Assembly: GCA_030524545.1 (NCBI GenBank)
Contig: JAUNGM010000029.1
Location: 1 to 50,038, forward strand
Reading direction: 5' to 3'
Length of the DNA: 50,038 bases
Source: Eubacteriales bacterium
GTDB lineage: Bacteria > Bacillota > Clostridia > Lachnospirales > Lachnospiraceae
A program made the translations under genes and the position numbers. Numbering within the stretch: the stretch's first letter is position 1; each line of letters opens with the position of its first letter. The notes under the pieces were generated by a model. The model ran no database searches and was not told the DNA's origin. It worked only from the letters and a program-made list of their open reading frames with translations. Positions 8,695 through 18,482 of the stretch are shown one piece after another.

Positions 8695-10191
8695 ATGAAA
8701 TGGCGGAGAAAAGTAGTGCGGGTGACGGGGATATTCCTGTTGCTGCTGACTTTTGGCATGCTGGCTGCGGGAAACTGTAATGTACAGGCGGCTCAGGCAT
8801 CAGGAGGCAGAATGGTTGTACAGCTCAAAGATTTGGGAACACCAATGAGTGGTGTGGGCTTTTCAGCGTATGAAGTAGGTTTTCTGAATTCCCAGGGCAC
8901 ATGGGAACTGGTTGAAACGCTGAATGGAAAAGGCGTTGAGTTAGACGGGCTGGAATATGCGTCCCAATGGGATGCGGCTGCATCAAGACTTGCCTATTTG
9001 GCAGGGCAGAACCAAATGCAGGGGACTTCCGGAATGACAGACAGTAACGGGCAGATGGTATTAGAGGGACTTTCAGAAGGAATGTACCTGGTTGTGCAGA
9101 AAGGCGGTAAGGATTACGGAGAGATTTCCCCTTTTCTGACAGCAATCCCTTATGAGGAAGACGGAGTATGGAAGAACGAAGTGACCGTACATCCCAAGGC
9201 GAGTTTTACTCCGGAGGACGAGAAGGCCCGGATAACAGTTACCAAAAGGGCAGGTTATCTTGATCCGGAGCTTATGGAGGTCGTGGATCTGATTCCGGTG
9301 GATGCAACCTATTATGTAGGCATTTTCCTGGATGATCAGGGCAAGGTACCATACGGTGCAGATTATATCAGGGCTATTCATATGGAGGGTATCTCCACTG
9401 GAAAGGCATCCTTTGAAGATCTCCCTAAAAAAGTTTATTACATATTTGAAACAGACGAAAACGGCAATGCCATTCCTGTGGATGAGGAGCAGGAGGATAA
9501 TGGAATTACATGGGTGTGCCAGCTTGAGGATCACAGCTCTCAGGAAATAAATCTGGATGTGGATCAGGATTCTCCGGACGGCAGCGTAGGATTTTATAAC
9601 ATGTATTATGATCTGCCGGACGGATTTTTATATAAAGGAAATCTGGATATCACCAAGGAGGTTCTTCGTGGAGATAAGACGGTAACTGTGGACGATGTCT
9701 TTTATGCAGGTGTTTTCTTTGATAAAGAAGCAACGGATCTGGTTACAGTAGAGGAACTGGAACAGAACGGAACAATCAGGATAGAAGTTCCGCTGGGCGG
9801 CGAGCATGGTGATGAACCGATCACCTATTACGTATATGAGACGGATGAAGACGGCATTCCGGTAAGTGAAGAATCTTTTGAATATCTGGTAAGCGGTGAG
9901 GATAAGGCAGAGCTTCGCAAAGGAAGCCTGGAAGAAAGCGTCACCATTACCAATACGGAAAAAGTGGTTACACCTACACCTACACCTACACCGACAGAAA
10001 CTATCACTCCGACACCTGGCTCATCAGTGACCGGTACACCAATACCGGGAGGCGGCAGTTATTCTTCACCGGGAGGAAAATCTCCGAAGACCGGAGATGA
10101 TACACCGATCGGGATGTTCCTGGCTTTGATCGTTGCAGCTGCAGCAGGCGGAGGATACATTATCCACCTGAAAAGGAGAAAGAAAGTATGA
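8695..10191 (+). CDS. SpaA/Cna-B-type surface protein with SPKTG sorting signal
   Basis: A 498-residue secreted cell-wall protein, likely a minor pilin or pilus base. A signal peptide occupies about 1-33 with a hydrophobic core and an AQA-type cleavage region. The body contains SpaA/prealbumin-like beta-sandwich modules with the E-box-like segments 'YLVVQKGG', 'YYIFETDENG' and 'YYVYETDEDG'. A Thr/Pro stalk (TPTPTPTPTETITPTPG) precedes the sorting signal SPKTGDD, a hydrophobic helix and the basic tail KRRKKV. The motif is SPKTG rather than LPxTG, so it may be handled by a housekeeping or variant sortase. The stop overlaps the next start (ATGA). Confidence 0.88.
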   Translation: MKWRRKVVRVTGIFLLLLTFGMLAAGNCNVQAAQASGGRMVVQLKDLGTPMSGVGFSAYEVGFLNSQGTWELVETLNGKGVELDGLEYASQWDAAASRLAYLAGQNQMQGTSGMTDSNGQMVLEGLSEGMYLVVQKGGKDYGEISPFLTAIPYEEDGVWKNEVTVHPKASFTPEDEKARITVTKRAGYLDPELMEVVDLIPVDATYYVGIFLDDQGKVPYGADYIRAIHMEGISTGKASFEDLPKKVYYIFETDENGNAIPVDEEQEDNGITWVCQLEDHSSQEINLDVDQDSPDGSVGFYNMYYDLPDGFLYKGNLDITKEVLRGDKTVTVDDVFYAGVFFDKEATDLVTVEELEQNGTIRIEVPLGGEHGDEPITYYVYETDEDGIPVSEESFEYLVSGEDKAELRKGSLEESVTITNTEKVVTPTPTPTPTETITPTPGSSVTGTPIPGGGSYSSPGGKSPKTGDDTPIGMFLALIVAAAAGGGYIIHLKRRKKV

Positions 10192-10448
10192 GCAGAGACA
10201 AAGGTATCAATCTTAAGAGATTGAGCCGGCAGGAGCTTCTGGAAATGCTCATTGATGAGGAGAAGCGGATCCAACAACTGGAGGCAGAGCTGGCGGCTGC
10301 AAAAGCAGAACTGGCGGATCGGAGAATCCGGATTGAAAATTCCGGTTCTATCGCGGAAGCCGCATTGAAGCTGAACGGAATTTTTGAAGCAGCCCAGGCA
10401 GCGGCTGACCAGTATCTGGAAAATGTGAAGAGGGCGAATGAACTGTAA
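10188..10448 (+). CDS. Small coiled-coil protein of the pilus operon
   Basis: An 86-residue soluble protein with strong heptad character. It begins with a basic stretch (RDKGINLKRLSRQELLEML) and continues with an Ala/Glu-rich helix (about 25-60) and a second helix (about 62-84). It has no signal peptide. The start overlaps the stop of the preceding pilin by four bases and the signal peptidase gene follows 27 bp later, so it is part of the operon. A scaffold or regulator role in pilus secretion at the inner membrane face is possible, but no function is established. Confidence 0.82.
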   Translation: MSRDKGINLKRLSRQELLEMLIDEEKRIQQLEAELAAAKAELADRRIRIENSGSIAEAALKLNGIFEAAQAAADQYLENVKRANEL

Positions 10449-10475
10449 CGGACATCGGCCGGGAGGAGAAGAAGC

Positions 10476-11060
10476 ATGAAGGAAAAAACAAAACAGCCGA
10501 TTCCTTCGCTCCAGGAACTGGAAGCGGAGCTGCAGAGAGTCAAATATAAAAAGAGATACGGCAGGGTATTTCGCAGCACTATTTACATCCTGATCACAGT
10601 GGCTGCGGCAGCGATTCTGGTTGCAGTATTGTTTTTACCGGTTTTCCGGATTTATGGCTCTTCTATGACACCGTGTCTGGCAGATGGAAATATTGTAGTA
10701 TCAGTAAAAAGCTCGGACTTTGAAGTTGGTGATACGATCGCATTCTATTATAACAATCGAATCCTTGTGAAACGTGTGATCGCGCAGGCCGGCGAATGGG
10801 TAGACATTGATGAAGACGGAAATGTTTATATTAACGGAGAACTGATAGATGAACCATATGTATCCGAAAAGGCACTTGGGGAATGTACCATTTCGCTTCC
10901 TTATCAGGTGCCTGACGGAAGAGTGTTTGTTATGGGAGACCACAGAAGTGTTTCCGTTGACAGCCGAAGCACTTCCGTAGGCTGTGTCTCCGATGACCAG
11001 ATTGTTGGAAAGCTTGTTTTGCGAATCTGGCCGTTAAAGGATTTTGGTCCGGTAGAATAG
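10476..11060 (+). CDS. lepB: Signal peptidase I dedicated to the pilus locus
   Basis: A 194-residue type I signal peptidase (S26 family). After a charged, partly coiled cytoplasmic N-terminus there is one transmembrane helix (about 36-58), then the catalytic-serine box YGSSMTPCL, the catalytic Lys in LVKRVIAQAGEW, and the conserved box GDHRSVSVDSRS. The enzyme removes signal peptides on the outer face of the membrane. Its place between pilin genes matches pilus loci of other Gram-positives that encode a locus-specific peptidase or chaperone (SipA/LepA-like). All catalytic motifs are intact, unlike the inactive SipA of some streptococci. Confidence 0.93.
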   Translation: MKEKTKQPIPSLQELEAELQRVKYKKRYGRVFRSTIYILITVAAAAILVAVLFLPVFRIYGSSMTPCLADGNIVVSVKSSDFEVGDTIAFYYNNRILVKRVIAQAGEWVDIDEDGNVYINGELIDEPYVSEKALGECTISLPYQVPDGRVFVMGDHRSVSVDSRSTSVGCVSDDQIVGKLVLRIWPLKDFGPVE

Positions 11061-11096
11061 CAGATACTTATTATTTGGAAAGAAGGAGGTATTCCA

Positions 11097-14000
11097 ATGG
11101 GAACAGCATTCCTAAAACAGGCGGCAAAGTTCCTCCGGGATCGGCGCAGACGGAGAAACTGGCAAAAAATGATCATCTGCCTGGCATTGGTTGTGTCAAT
11201 GCTTACGACATATGTATTGATCATGCCTGCAATTACTATGGAGAGAACGCCGATCTGCGGCCATGAAGAACATACACATACGGATGAATGCTATCGCCAG
11301 CAGACAGCACGGACGCTTAGCTGTACTCTTCAGGTACACAGCCATACGTCTGACTGCTATGATATGGAGGGCAGGCTGGTCTGCGGCTATGGGGATTATG
11401 TGATACATACACATGATGCGTACTGCTATGATGAAGCAGGAAATCTGGTGTGTACGCTTCCGGAAGTGAAAGAGCATATTCATGATCAGAACTGTTATAG
11501 CCTGAATCAGGTTCTGACCTGTCAGCAGCAGGAGAGCGGTACCATACAGAGCCTTCCGGCACAGGAGCAGCCGGCGGGAGCAGATATTTTTTCGGCAGGC
11601 GAGGATACTGCAGGTACTTTTACGGATGAAGAATCCGTATTCAACTCAGGAGACAATCAGATATATGCAGAGGGCGGACATACGCATACGGATGAATGTT
11701 ATTCACAGGATGATACTCCGATCTGCGGACTGACAGAAACCGTTGCTCATACACATACAGACGAATGTTATGACTTTGATGGAAACCTGATCTGCGGAAG
11801 GCTTGAGGTACAGACTCACCAGCATGATGAAAGCTGTTTCCGGGATACGGCGCTGGAAGGCGAGGAGAATAGGGTTCTGGTGTGCGGTATGGAAGAACAT
11901 GCGCATACGGAGGAATGCTATCCGCATGCGGAACCGGAAGAAACGGTTGAGTCGGAGCTTATAGACGATTCTGCTCCGTCAGATGATCAGAATGAAGATA
12001 TAACGGGAGAAGATATTACATCCGGTGAGGATGATGGAAACACGGAGTTTTCCGAAATGCCGGAGGACGGTGCTGATGCTGAGGATGGAGATGCAGCAGA
12101 GGTGCCGGGAGCTGATGAAGGCAACGCCGATTCAGAGACACCGGAAGCTGATGAAGAAAATGCCGGATCAGAGGCTCCGGAAGCTGACGTAAGAAATGCC
12201 GATTCAGAGACACCGGGAGCTGACGGAGAGAACTCCGATGTGGAAGCAGAGAGAAACGGTGAGGACAATACAGAAGCAGAGTTTCAGGAAGAAGATCAGA
12301 CGGATGAAGAAATACTGGAGACTCCGGAAGATCATGAGAATAACTCTGATTCCGGAGATGAAACAACACCAGAATATATCTGTGGCCTGGAAGAACACAC
12401 TCACGGAGAAGAGTGCTATGACGAAGAAGGCAATCTGATCTGTGAGCTGGAAGAGCACATGCATACGGAAGAGTGTGTTTCAGCCGAAGTTGCTGCGGAG
12501 GAACCTGCCGAAGAGGAGGAAGTACCGGAATATATCTGCGGCCTGGAAGAACACGTCCATGGAGAAGAGTGCTATGACGAAGAAGGCAATCTGATCTGTG
12601 AGCTGGAAGAGCACACCCATACGGAAGAGTGTGTTCCTGTACCGGAGGATGAACCGGAAGAAGAGGAAGATATAGATTGCTTTGACGAACTCTATATCTG
12701 CGGCAAAGAAGAACATACCCATAGTGAAGAATGCTATGATGAAGAAGGCAACCTGATCTGCGGACTGGAAGAACATATACATGATGAGACATGTCTGGCT
12801 GCAGAGGATGAAACAGTGACGCTTCAGGCAGAGGGCGAGAACGTCCGCGCTGCGGCAACCTTTGCAAAAGGGGTACTGCCGGATGAAACAACCATGAGGG
12901 TAGCACCTGTGGAGCAGAGTGAAGAAGAAATGGCTCTTCTGAAAGAAAATGCAAAGAGCCGGGGCTATGATGTTCTTTCTGCCCATTCCTATGATGTTTC
13001 CTTCCTGGATGCAGACGGTGAGGAGATTGAGCCTGAGGGTGAAGTAAGTGTTTCGATAGAATTTATAAATCCGATAGAAACGGAGAAAGGTATATCTGTC
13101 AGTGAAGAGAATGACCTTGACAGCTTTGGAAATGATGGAGAAGCTTCCGATGGTTTCTCGGCAGGTACGGAAGAAGTACAGGGATATGCTGACAGTGCAT
13201 GGGAATTTTTACACATTGACGCATCTGCTCAGGTAGAAAATAAAACGGATGAAGAGGAGACGGTAATTGATACGGATGATAAAGATTCTGTAAGAAAGAT
13301 TACATTTACGAGTAATGCATTTTCTATCTATACTCTGATGAGAGTCGCTGCGATAGGAGATGGAGATCCGGTTTGGACAGAAGTGGCAACAGCAGATCAA
13401 TTTCGGGCGGCCTTTGCGAACAAAGTCGCTAATATAAAATTAACGGATGATGTTATCATAGGAGGTGAAAACATTAACCTGGCTGTTGAAGAGAACGAGA
13501 CAAACAGGGAAATTACACTTGACCTGAATGGCCATACGATTACAGGAGAAAATATTACGCCTACGAGTACCGGGCAGGCCAAGAGTGTTTTTGATATCAG
13601 GAATGGCATCTCACTGCGCATCCTTGACAGCGCATGGTCAGCAGAGGAATTTGTGGTAAAAACGGAAGCTGAAGACGGCATACCCGCCTCCGCAGAATTT
13701 AATAGAGCTGAAAAAAAGCTTACCTATTATGTAATGGACTCTACGGCGTCGTCTACCAGAGGAGCAACTATTGAGAAGACGTATCAGTATGTCGTTACCG
13801 GACAGGGAATGATAACAGCTCAGGGAAATCTGTTTTATATAACGGATGGAGGAAGTTTGACGCTGCAAAGCGGAATGATCACAGGGGATGAACGTTCGGT
13901 TTACATGGACGGAGGAACACTGAACCTTGATGGTGGCTATATCTGCGGAAACGTTCCTGGGGCAGATGTTTATGGCGGCGCAATATGGGCTGTCGGGGGA

Positions 14001-16874
14001 ACTATTAACCAGAGCGGAACTGTGCTGGCTGCTAACTCGGCAGAAGTCGGCGGTGCAATCTACGCGCAGAATGCAGACATTAATATTACCGGCGGTGTCA
14101 TCAGCGGAAATATTGCAACCGGTGCGGGAGATTCGTATGAGTGGGCAGGACAGCATCATGGAGGAGGCGGAATTTTCTGCAGCGGTACCGCGGTAGATAT
14201 AAATGGCGATCCCCTCTCAGTTGTAAATATGGAAGGTGGCTATCTGACCTGTAATACAGCTCTGACGGGAACGTATTTCAATGGCGGCGGCGGCGCTCTG
14301 CTGGCAGGTAACACTCGATTTAACTTTTCAGGAGGTTATATAACCGGAAATTATACAAATGGCACTGGAGGCGGCCTTTATACGGATTTTGGGGATTCGG
14401 TAACAGTTACCATGACAGGAGGATATGTTTCCGGAAACTATGCCAAAAATGCGGAAGGCGGCGGTATTAGTATTGATAATGGCAATACAGGTTACATTTA
14501 TGCAGGGCATATTACAAATAACGAAACTGCTACTGCGGGCCATTGGGGCGGAGGCGGATTGTTTTGTGCAGATGGTGCTTATCTGTATATGACAGGAGTG
14601 CTGGTGGTTAATAATGACGCCGGAGGCTTTGGCGGAGGTGTAGCAGGATGCTCGACAGGGCGGGTGTATATCTGCATAGATGACGGCGGTGCAATATTTG
14701 ATAACAGTGCAGCAGGAAAAAATGGTTCAAATAGTGATTCAGTAAAACCGGAAGACTGGACATATGCATTTAACAGCGAAGTCTTTATGAAAAATGGTTA
14801 TGCAGATTATTTTTGTGCTCTTAACAGTGTAATATCCGGAAAAATGCTCGGCGAAGGTGCTGCAAACTGGCATGGAAGCGCAGATGGACAGGCGGTATCA
14901 GCAGGAAGAAATGACACACTGGAAGCAAACTATGTGATGGGCCTGACTGCCGCTCCAAGTGAACATGATAAGAATGCTGCAAATATGCATGCGGCCGTAT
15001 TTGTAAACGGCAACAGATCCAATACGCATGGTGGCGGTATTTTATGCAATGGCTATTTGATCATGGGAACCCCGGAAACTGTAGAACTGGGATCCGGACT
15101 GGAACTGAGCGGGCAAAAGGTGCTGATTCAGGACAACGGTCAGAACGCTGATGCGCTGACACCGGGCGCATTTCACTTTACTCTGACGGATGAGAATGGA
15201 AGAGCAGTTGCTGTCGGCACAAATGACGAATATGGGCAGATCAGCTTTGATAAGCGCTTGTCATTTAATAGAGAAGGCACTTATACGTATTATCTGAAAG
15301 AGGATGAGCTGGAAAATGCTTCTGTTATGACAGATAGTACGGAATATAAAATTACAGTAACAGTTATGAAAGATGTGAAAAACATCGGAGCAAATATACA
15401 GCGAGTATGGTATAAGATTTCTGAAATAAAGACAGAAAAGAAGATTATGGCAGAGGCAGACGGAAACCAGCAGGAGACTTGGGAGGTAGTGAAGGATACG
15501 ATTCCCAATCCTGAGGAGCAGCATGCATTTAAATTTGCCATTACAAAAAATTCGACATTTGTAAACTACGAAATTTCTAAGAAAAACATAAAAGTAGTAA
15601 AAAAATGGGCGAATAATAACCCTGGAGCTTCAGAGGTAACTGTGAAATTAATGCAAAACGGCGAGGAGTATGCCTGCTTAACGCTGAATGAAGGCAATGA
15701 CTGGACTGGTGAATGGAGGGAATTACCGCTGAAGGATGATAAGGGTACTCCATATGATTATTCCGTGGAAGAGGTTCCTGTGGAAGGATATCTGACCGAA
15801 TATTCTATTTCAGAAATTGTAGAAGGCTCAAATTACTGGGTACCTGCAGAGAGCTTAAAACCCGGAGGCCAGTATATCATTGTTGATGCAGAGAAGGATT
15901 ATGCTCTTCTGAGCCAAAGTGGGAATGAGAACGTACATTTTACTTCGTCTGATAAATCTGGAGTAAATGAGGCGGGGACCTCTTTTCCAGTAGAGGGAAT
16001 GGAGTATGAGAGCTGGTTTAATGATGAAGAAATTCAACCGGGAAATATCTATATCGCACAGAGCTATAAACGAGGAAATACCACGGGCATTGTCCTGAAA
16101 AACAAAGAGCTGGAAAGCTGGCTGCTTGTAGAAGAGAGTAATAATCATTATCTGAAAGGAACAACCGGTGTGACATGGGCTTCGCTTTTCAGTATGCAAG
16201 AAAGCACGCTTGTCGGCGAGTTAGGCTTTGAAGAAGTAGGAGATAAGTATACAGTGTGTTTCCAAAACGATATGTTTGATGCCTCGGCAGGAGTTGGGTC
16301 ATCACAGGCTGTAAAGCTTTACACGCTTATATATGGTCTAGGTTCCGCATCCGAAGTGGTGACGATTACCAATACTCCTGTGAAGGATATGAAATATTCT
16401 TTGGATTTGCTCAAGGTAAGTAAGGAAGGCAAAATTCCTCTTTCGGGAGCAAAATTTGAATTGAGAATAGATTCAGATAAAGATGGAATTGCTGATGATG
16501 ATACAGAACTATTATATTTTGTACAGTCAGGAAGCTCAGACGATTTCTATCGTGTTTGTGACAGTAGTATGGAAGGGGCTGTTTCCAGTCTAGAAACGGG
16601 AACCAACGGAAAGTTATTTATTTCCGGAATTGACCTGGGAAATTATGTTCTCGTAGAAACGCAGGCTCCGGAAGGTTATGATAAGATAGATACGCAGATT
16701 GTTGTTGATGGAAAACATAAGACTATATCAAAAACTATCGAAGATCCGGAGCAGAAATATAATCTGCCGAATACAGGCGGTAACGGAACATATCGGTATA
16801 CTATAGGCGGCCTGCTGCTGATGATGGCTGCTGCGATGTATAAACTTATACAACTGCGAAAGGAGGTTAAATAA
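11097..16874 (+). CDS. Giant LPNTG-anchored adhesin/pilus tip protein with His-Cys repeats
   Basis: A 1925-residue cell-wall protein. A basic N-terminus is followed by a hydrophobic segment ending in MPAITMERT (about 25-52), which serves as signal sequence. Residues ~55-568 carry 14 copies of an HxHxxxC unit, interrupted by an acidic low-complexity stretch (about 290-420). Residues ~915-1320 are Gly/Asn-rich repeats (GGxIxxN type) predicted to form a right-handed beta-helix. An FctA/Spy0128-like module (about 1334-1426), a Cna-B module (VVKKWANNN, about 1494-1590) and a SpaA-like module with the E-box VLVETQAPEGYD (about 1765-1880) follow. It ends in LPNTG at ~1890, a hydrophobic helix and a basic tail. 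By size and order it is likely the tip adhesin of the pilus. The ribosome site GAAGGAGG supports the start. Confidence 0.9.
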   Translation: MGTAFLKQAAKFLRDRRRRRNWQKMIICLALVVSMLTTYVLIMPAITMERTPICGHEEHTHTDECYRQQTARTLSCTLQVHSHTSDCYDMEGRLVCGYGDYVIHTHDAYCYDEAGNLVCTLPEVKEHIHDQNCYSLNQVLTCQQQESGTIQSLPAQEQPAGADIFSAGEDTAGTFTDEESVFNSGDNQIYAEGGHTHTDECYSQDDTPICGLTETVAHTHTDECYDFDGNLICGRLEVQTHQHDESCFRDTALEGEENRVLVCGMEEHAHTEECYPHAEPEETVESELIDDSAPSDDQNEDITGEDITSGEDDGNTEFSEMPEDGADAEDGDAAEVPGADEGNADSETPEADEENAGSEAPEADVRNADSETPGADGENSDVEAERNGEDNTEAEFQEEDQTDEEILETPEDHENNSDSGDETTPEYICGLEEHTHGEECYDEEGNLICELEEHMHTEECVSAEVAAEEPAEEEEVPEYICGLEEHVHGEECYDEEGNLICELEEHTHTEECVPVPEDEPEEEEDIDCFDELYICGKEEHTHSEECYDEEGNLICGLEEHIHDETCLAAEDETVTLQAEGENVRAAATFAKGVLPDETTMRVAPVEQSEEEMALLKENAKSRGYDVLSAHSYDVSFLDADGEEIEPEGEVSVSIEFINPIETEKGISVSEENDLDSFGNDGEASDGFSAGTEEVQGYADSAWEFLHIDASAQVENKTDEEETVIDTDDKDSVRKITFTSNAFSIYTLMRVAAIGDGDPVWTEVATADQFRAAFANKVANIKLTDDVIIGGENINLAVEENETNREITLDLNGHTITGENITPTSTGQAKSVFDIRNGISLRILDSAWSAEEFVVKTEAEDGIPASAEFNRAEKKLTYYVMDSTASSTRGATIEKTYQYVVTGQGMITAQGNLFYITDGGSLTLQSGMITGDERSVYMDGGTLNLDGGYICGNVPGADVYGGAIWAVGGTINQSGTVLAANSAEVGGAIYAQNADINITGGVISGNIATGAGDSYEWAGQHHGGGGIFCSGTAVDINGDPLSVVNMEGGYLTCNTALTGTYFNGGGGALLAGNTRFNFSGGYITGNYTNGTGGGLYTDFGDSVTVTMTGGYVSGNYAKNAEGGGISIDNGNTGYIYAGHITNNETATAGHWGGGGLFCADGAYLYMTGVLVVNNDAGGFGGGVAGCSTGRVYICIDDGGAIFDNSAAGKNGSNSDSVKPEDWTYAFNSEVFMKNGYADYFCALNSVISGKMLGEGAANWHGSADGQAVSAGRNDTLEANYVMGLTAAPSEHDKNAANMHAAVFVNGNRSNTHGGGILCNGYLIMGTPETVELGSGLELSGQKVLIQDNGQNADALTPGAFHFTLTDENGRAVAVGTNDEYGQISFDKRLSFNREGTYTYYLKEDELENASVMTDSTEYKITVTVMKDVKNIGANIQRVWYKISEIKTEKKIMAEADGNQQETWEVVKDTIPNPEEQHAFKFAITKNSTFVNYEISKKNIKVVKKWANNNPGASEVTVKLMQNGEEYACLTLNEGNDWTGEWRELPLKDDKGTPYDYSVEEVPVEGYLTEYSISEIVEGSNYWVPAESLKPGGQYIIVDAEKDYALLSQSGNENVHFTSSDKSGVNEAGTSFPVEGMEYESWFNDEEIQPGNIYIAQSYKRGNTTGIVLKNKELESWLLVEESNNHYLKGTTGVTWASLFSMQESTLVGELGFEEVGDKYTVCFQNDMFDASAGVGSSQAVKLYTLIYGLGSASEVVTITNTPVKDMKYSLDLLKVSKEGKIPLSGAKFELRIDSDKDGIADDDTELLYFVQSGSSDDFYRVCDSSMEGAVSSLETGTNGKLFISGIDLGNYVLVETQAPEGYDKIDTQIVVDGKHKTISKTIEDPEQKYNLPNTGGNGTYRYTIGGLLLMMAAAMYKLIQLRKEVK
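11260..12800 (+). repeat. Array of HxHxxxC-coding repeats
   Basis: Within the adhesin gene, 14 units encode HxHxxxC followed by an aromatic or aliphatic residue, most with a second Cys (IC or VC) about 10-15 residues later. Three late copies (near 12370, 12530 and 12690) are almost identical over ~80 bp, which shows recent duplication. A separate Glu/Ala-rich repeat of about 14 residues (PEADEENAGSEA type) lies at 12080-12240. Confidence 0.85.
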
Positions 16875-16949
16875 GAAACTCCTGTAACAGTAACAGTAAA
16901 CGTAACTCGTAAATTTATCATTATGAAATTAAGAGAGGATGGAAAAGAA

Positions 16950-18482
16950 ATGAAGAAAACGTTCAAAAAAATAGCTGGTTTATTACTGGCGATGGTTATG
17001 GTTTTTGCTATGACTGCAACGGTTTTTGCGGAAGGCGAAAATACAGAAACTACTTATTCAATTACGATTAAGAATGAAAGCACAGGTCATATATATGAGG
17101 CTTACCAGATTTTAAAAGGTGACTTGCACGAAGGAACTTTATCTAATATTGAATGGGGATCTGGAGTTAATGATGCAGGAAAAGCGGAGCTAGGCGATGC
17201 AAAAGCCAATGCAGATAGTTTAAAGACGAGTGATGATGCAGCTCAATTTGCAAAAAGCGTTGCTTCTTACTTAACAACTTCTGCTGCTTCTTCCAGTTTT
17301 ATACCTAAAAATGAAGAAGAGAATACTGAAGCAAAATATGTGATTTCTGGTCTGGCAGCAGGCTACTATCTGATTAAAGATAAAGATAAATCTTTAGAGA
17401 ATCCAAATGATTCCTATACCCGCTATATTTTAAAGGTTGTTGGTAATGTCGAAGCAGATCCAAAATCTGATGTGCCTTCAAGCGATAAAAAGGTTAAGGA
17501 TATAAATGATACTACCGGGGAATCTACTGATTGGCAGGATTCTGCAGATTACGATATTGGCGATAATGTTCCTTTTAGACTGACAGCTACTCTGCCGAAT
17601 AATGTAAGTTACTATGATAAATATAAATTAGTATTCAAGGATACTCAGTCAAAAGGATTGACCTATACTGGGAAAGCTACCGTTAAGGTGAATGGAGTAA
17701 AGGTTGGACAAATTGATCCTGTGATTGAGAATTATGCTGCCTCTGATGAAGATGATATATATGCTGGCGGAAAAACACTTACTTTTACTATTGACAATGT
17801 AAAAGCTGATCCTTATAACGCAGGTGATAGCGCTGTTATTACAATTGAGTATAATTCTACCCTGAATGGGCAGGCTGTTATTGGTTCAGCAGGTAACCCG
17901 AACAAGATGCATATTGAATACTCAAATAACCCGAACGATAGTAACGAAACAGGAAAAACACCTGATGATACGGTTATTGTATTTACTTATAAAACAATAG
18001 TTAACAAGGTTGATAAAGATGGAAAGGCTTTGCCCGGAGCAGAGTTCACTCTTGAGAAGAAGGTGAAAGATACTTCTGAGGCCGGATACAAATGGGCTTC
18101 GATTCAGACTGTAAAGAATACGGAAGGAACCATTTTTACGTTCGCTGGTTTGGATGATGGTGATTATCGTTTGACAGAGACAGAGACACCTAAAGGATAT
18201 AATACGATTAGCCCGATTGAATTTACCATTAGCGCTGATCATGATATCATTTCAGACAATCCGGCATTGAACACTCTGACGGGTACCGGCGAAAGTGAGA
18301 TTACATTTACTCCTAATATTACAAATGGATCTTTGGAAAGCAATATTGTTAACTATAAGGGTACAGAACTCCCATCCACCGGTGGCATGGGTACCAGAAT
18401 CTTTACCGTATCCGGTCTTGTGATCATGATCGGTGCTGCACTTCTGCTTGTGACCAAAAAACGCATGAGTATCCGCAAATAG
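16950..18482 (+). CDS. Major pilin (SpaH/FimA-like), LPSTG-anchored
   Basis: About 510 residues, the likely shaft subunit. The ATG at 16950 has GAGAGGA at good spacing; an upstream ATG at 16923 would add nine residues before the basic n-region. A typical signal peptide ends in ATVFAEG. A pilin-motif-like lysine region (SSDKKVKD) lies after the first domain, a middle D2-like domain follows, and a C-terminal Cna-B/SpaA domain contains the E-box DYRLTETETPKGYN, which supports intramolecular isopeptide bonds. The sorting signal is ELPSTGG plus a hydrophobic helix and KKRMSIRK. The class C sortase that polymerises it is encoded next. Confidence 0.93.
   Translation: MKKTFKKIAGLLLAMVMVFAMTATVFAEGENTETTYSITIKNESTGHIYEAYQILKGDLHEGTLSNIEWGSGVNDAGKAELGDAKANADSLKTSDDAAQFAKSVASYLTTSAASSSFIPKNEEENTEAKYVISGLAAGYYLIKDKDKSLENPNDSYTRYILKVVGNVEADPKSDVPSSDKKVKDINDTTGESTDWQDSADYDIGDNVPFRLTATLPNNVSYYDKYKLVFKDTQSKGLTYTGKATVKVNGVKVGQIDPVIENYAASDEDDIYAGGKTLTFTIDNVKADPYNAGDSAVITIEYNSTLNGQAVIGSAGNPNKMHIEYSNNPNDSNETGKTPDDTVIVFTYKTIVNKVDKDGKALPGAEFTLEKKVKDTSEAGYKWASIQTVKNTEGTIFTFAGLDDGDYRLTETETPKGYNTISPIEFTISADHDIISDNPALNTLTGTGESEITFTPNITNGSLESNIVNYKGTELPSTGGMGTRIFTVSGLVIMIGAALLLVTKKRMSIRK

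Noticed and set aside
12360-12800. Regular DNA repeats considered as a CRISPR array
   Set aside because: The repeats are in frame, encode the HxHxxxC motif, and lack constant-length unique spacers.
12016-12954. Long antisense ORFs over the adhesin repeats
   Set aside because: They mirror the repetitive Glu/His/Cys codons of the adhesin gene and have no independent support.
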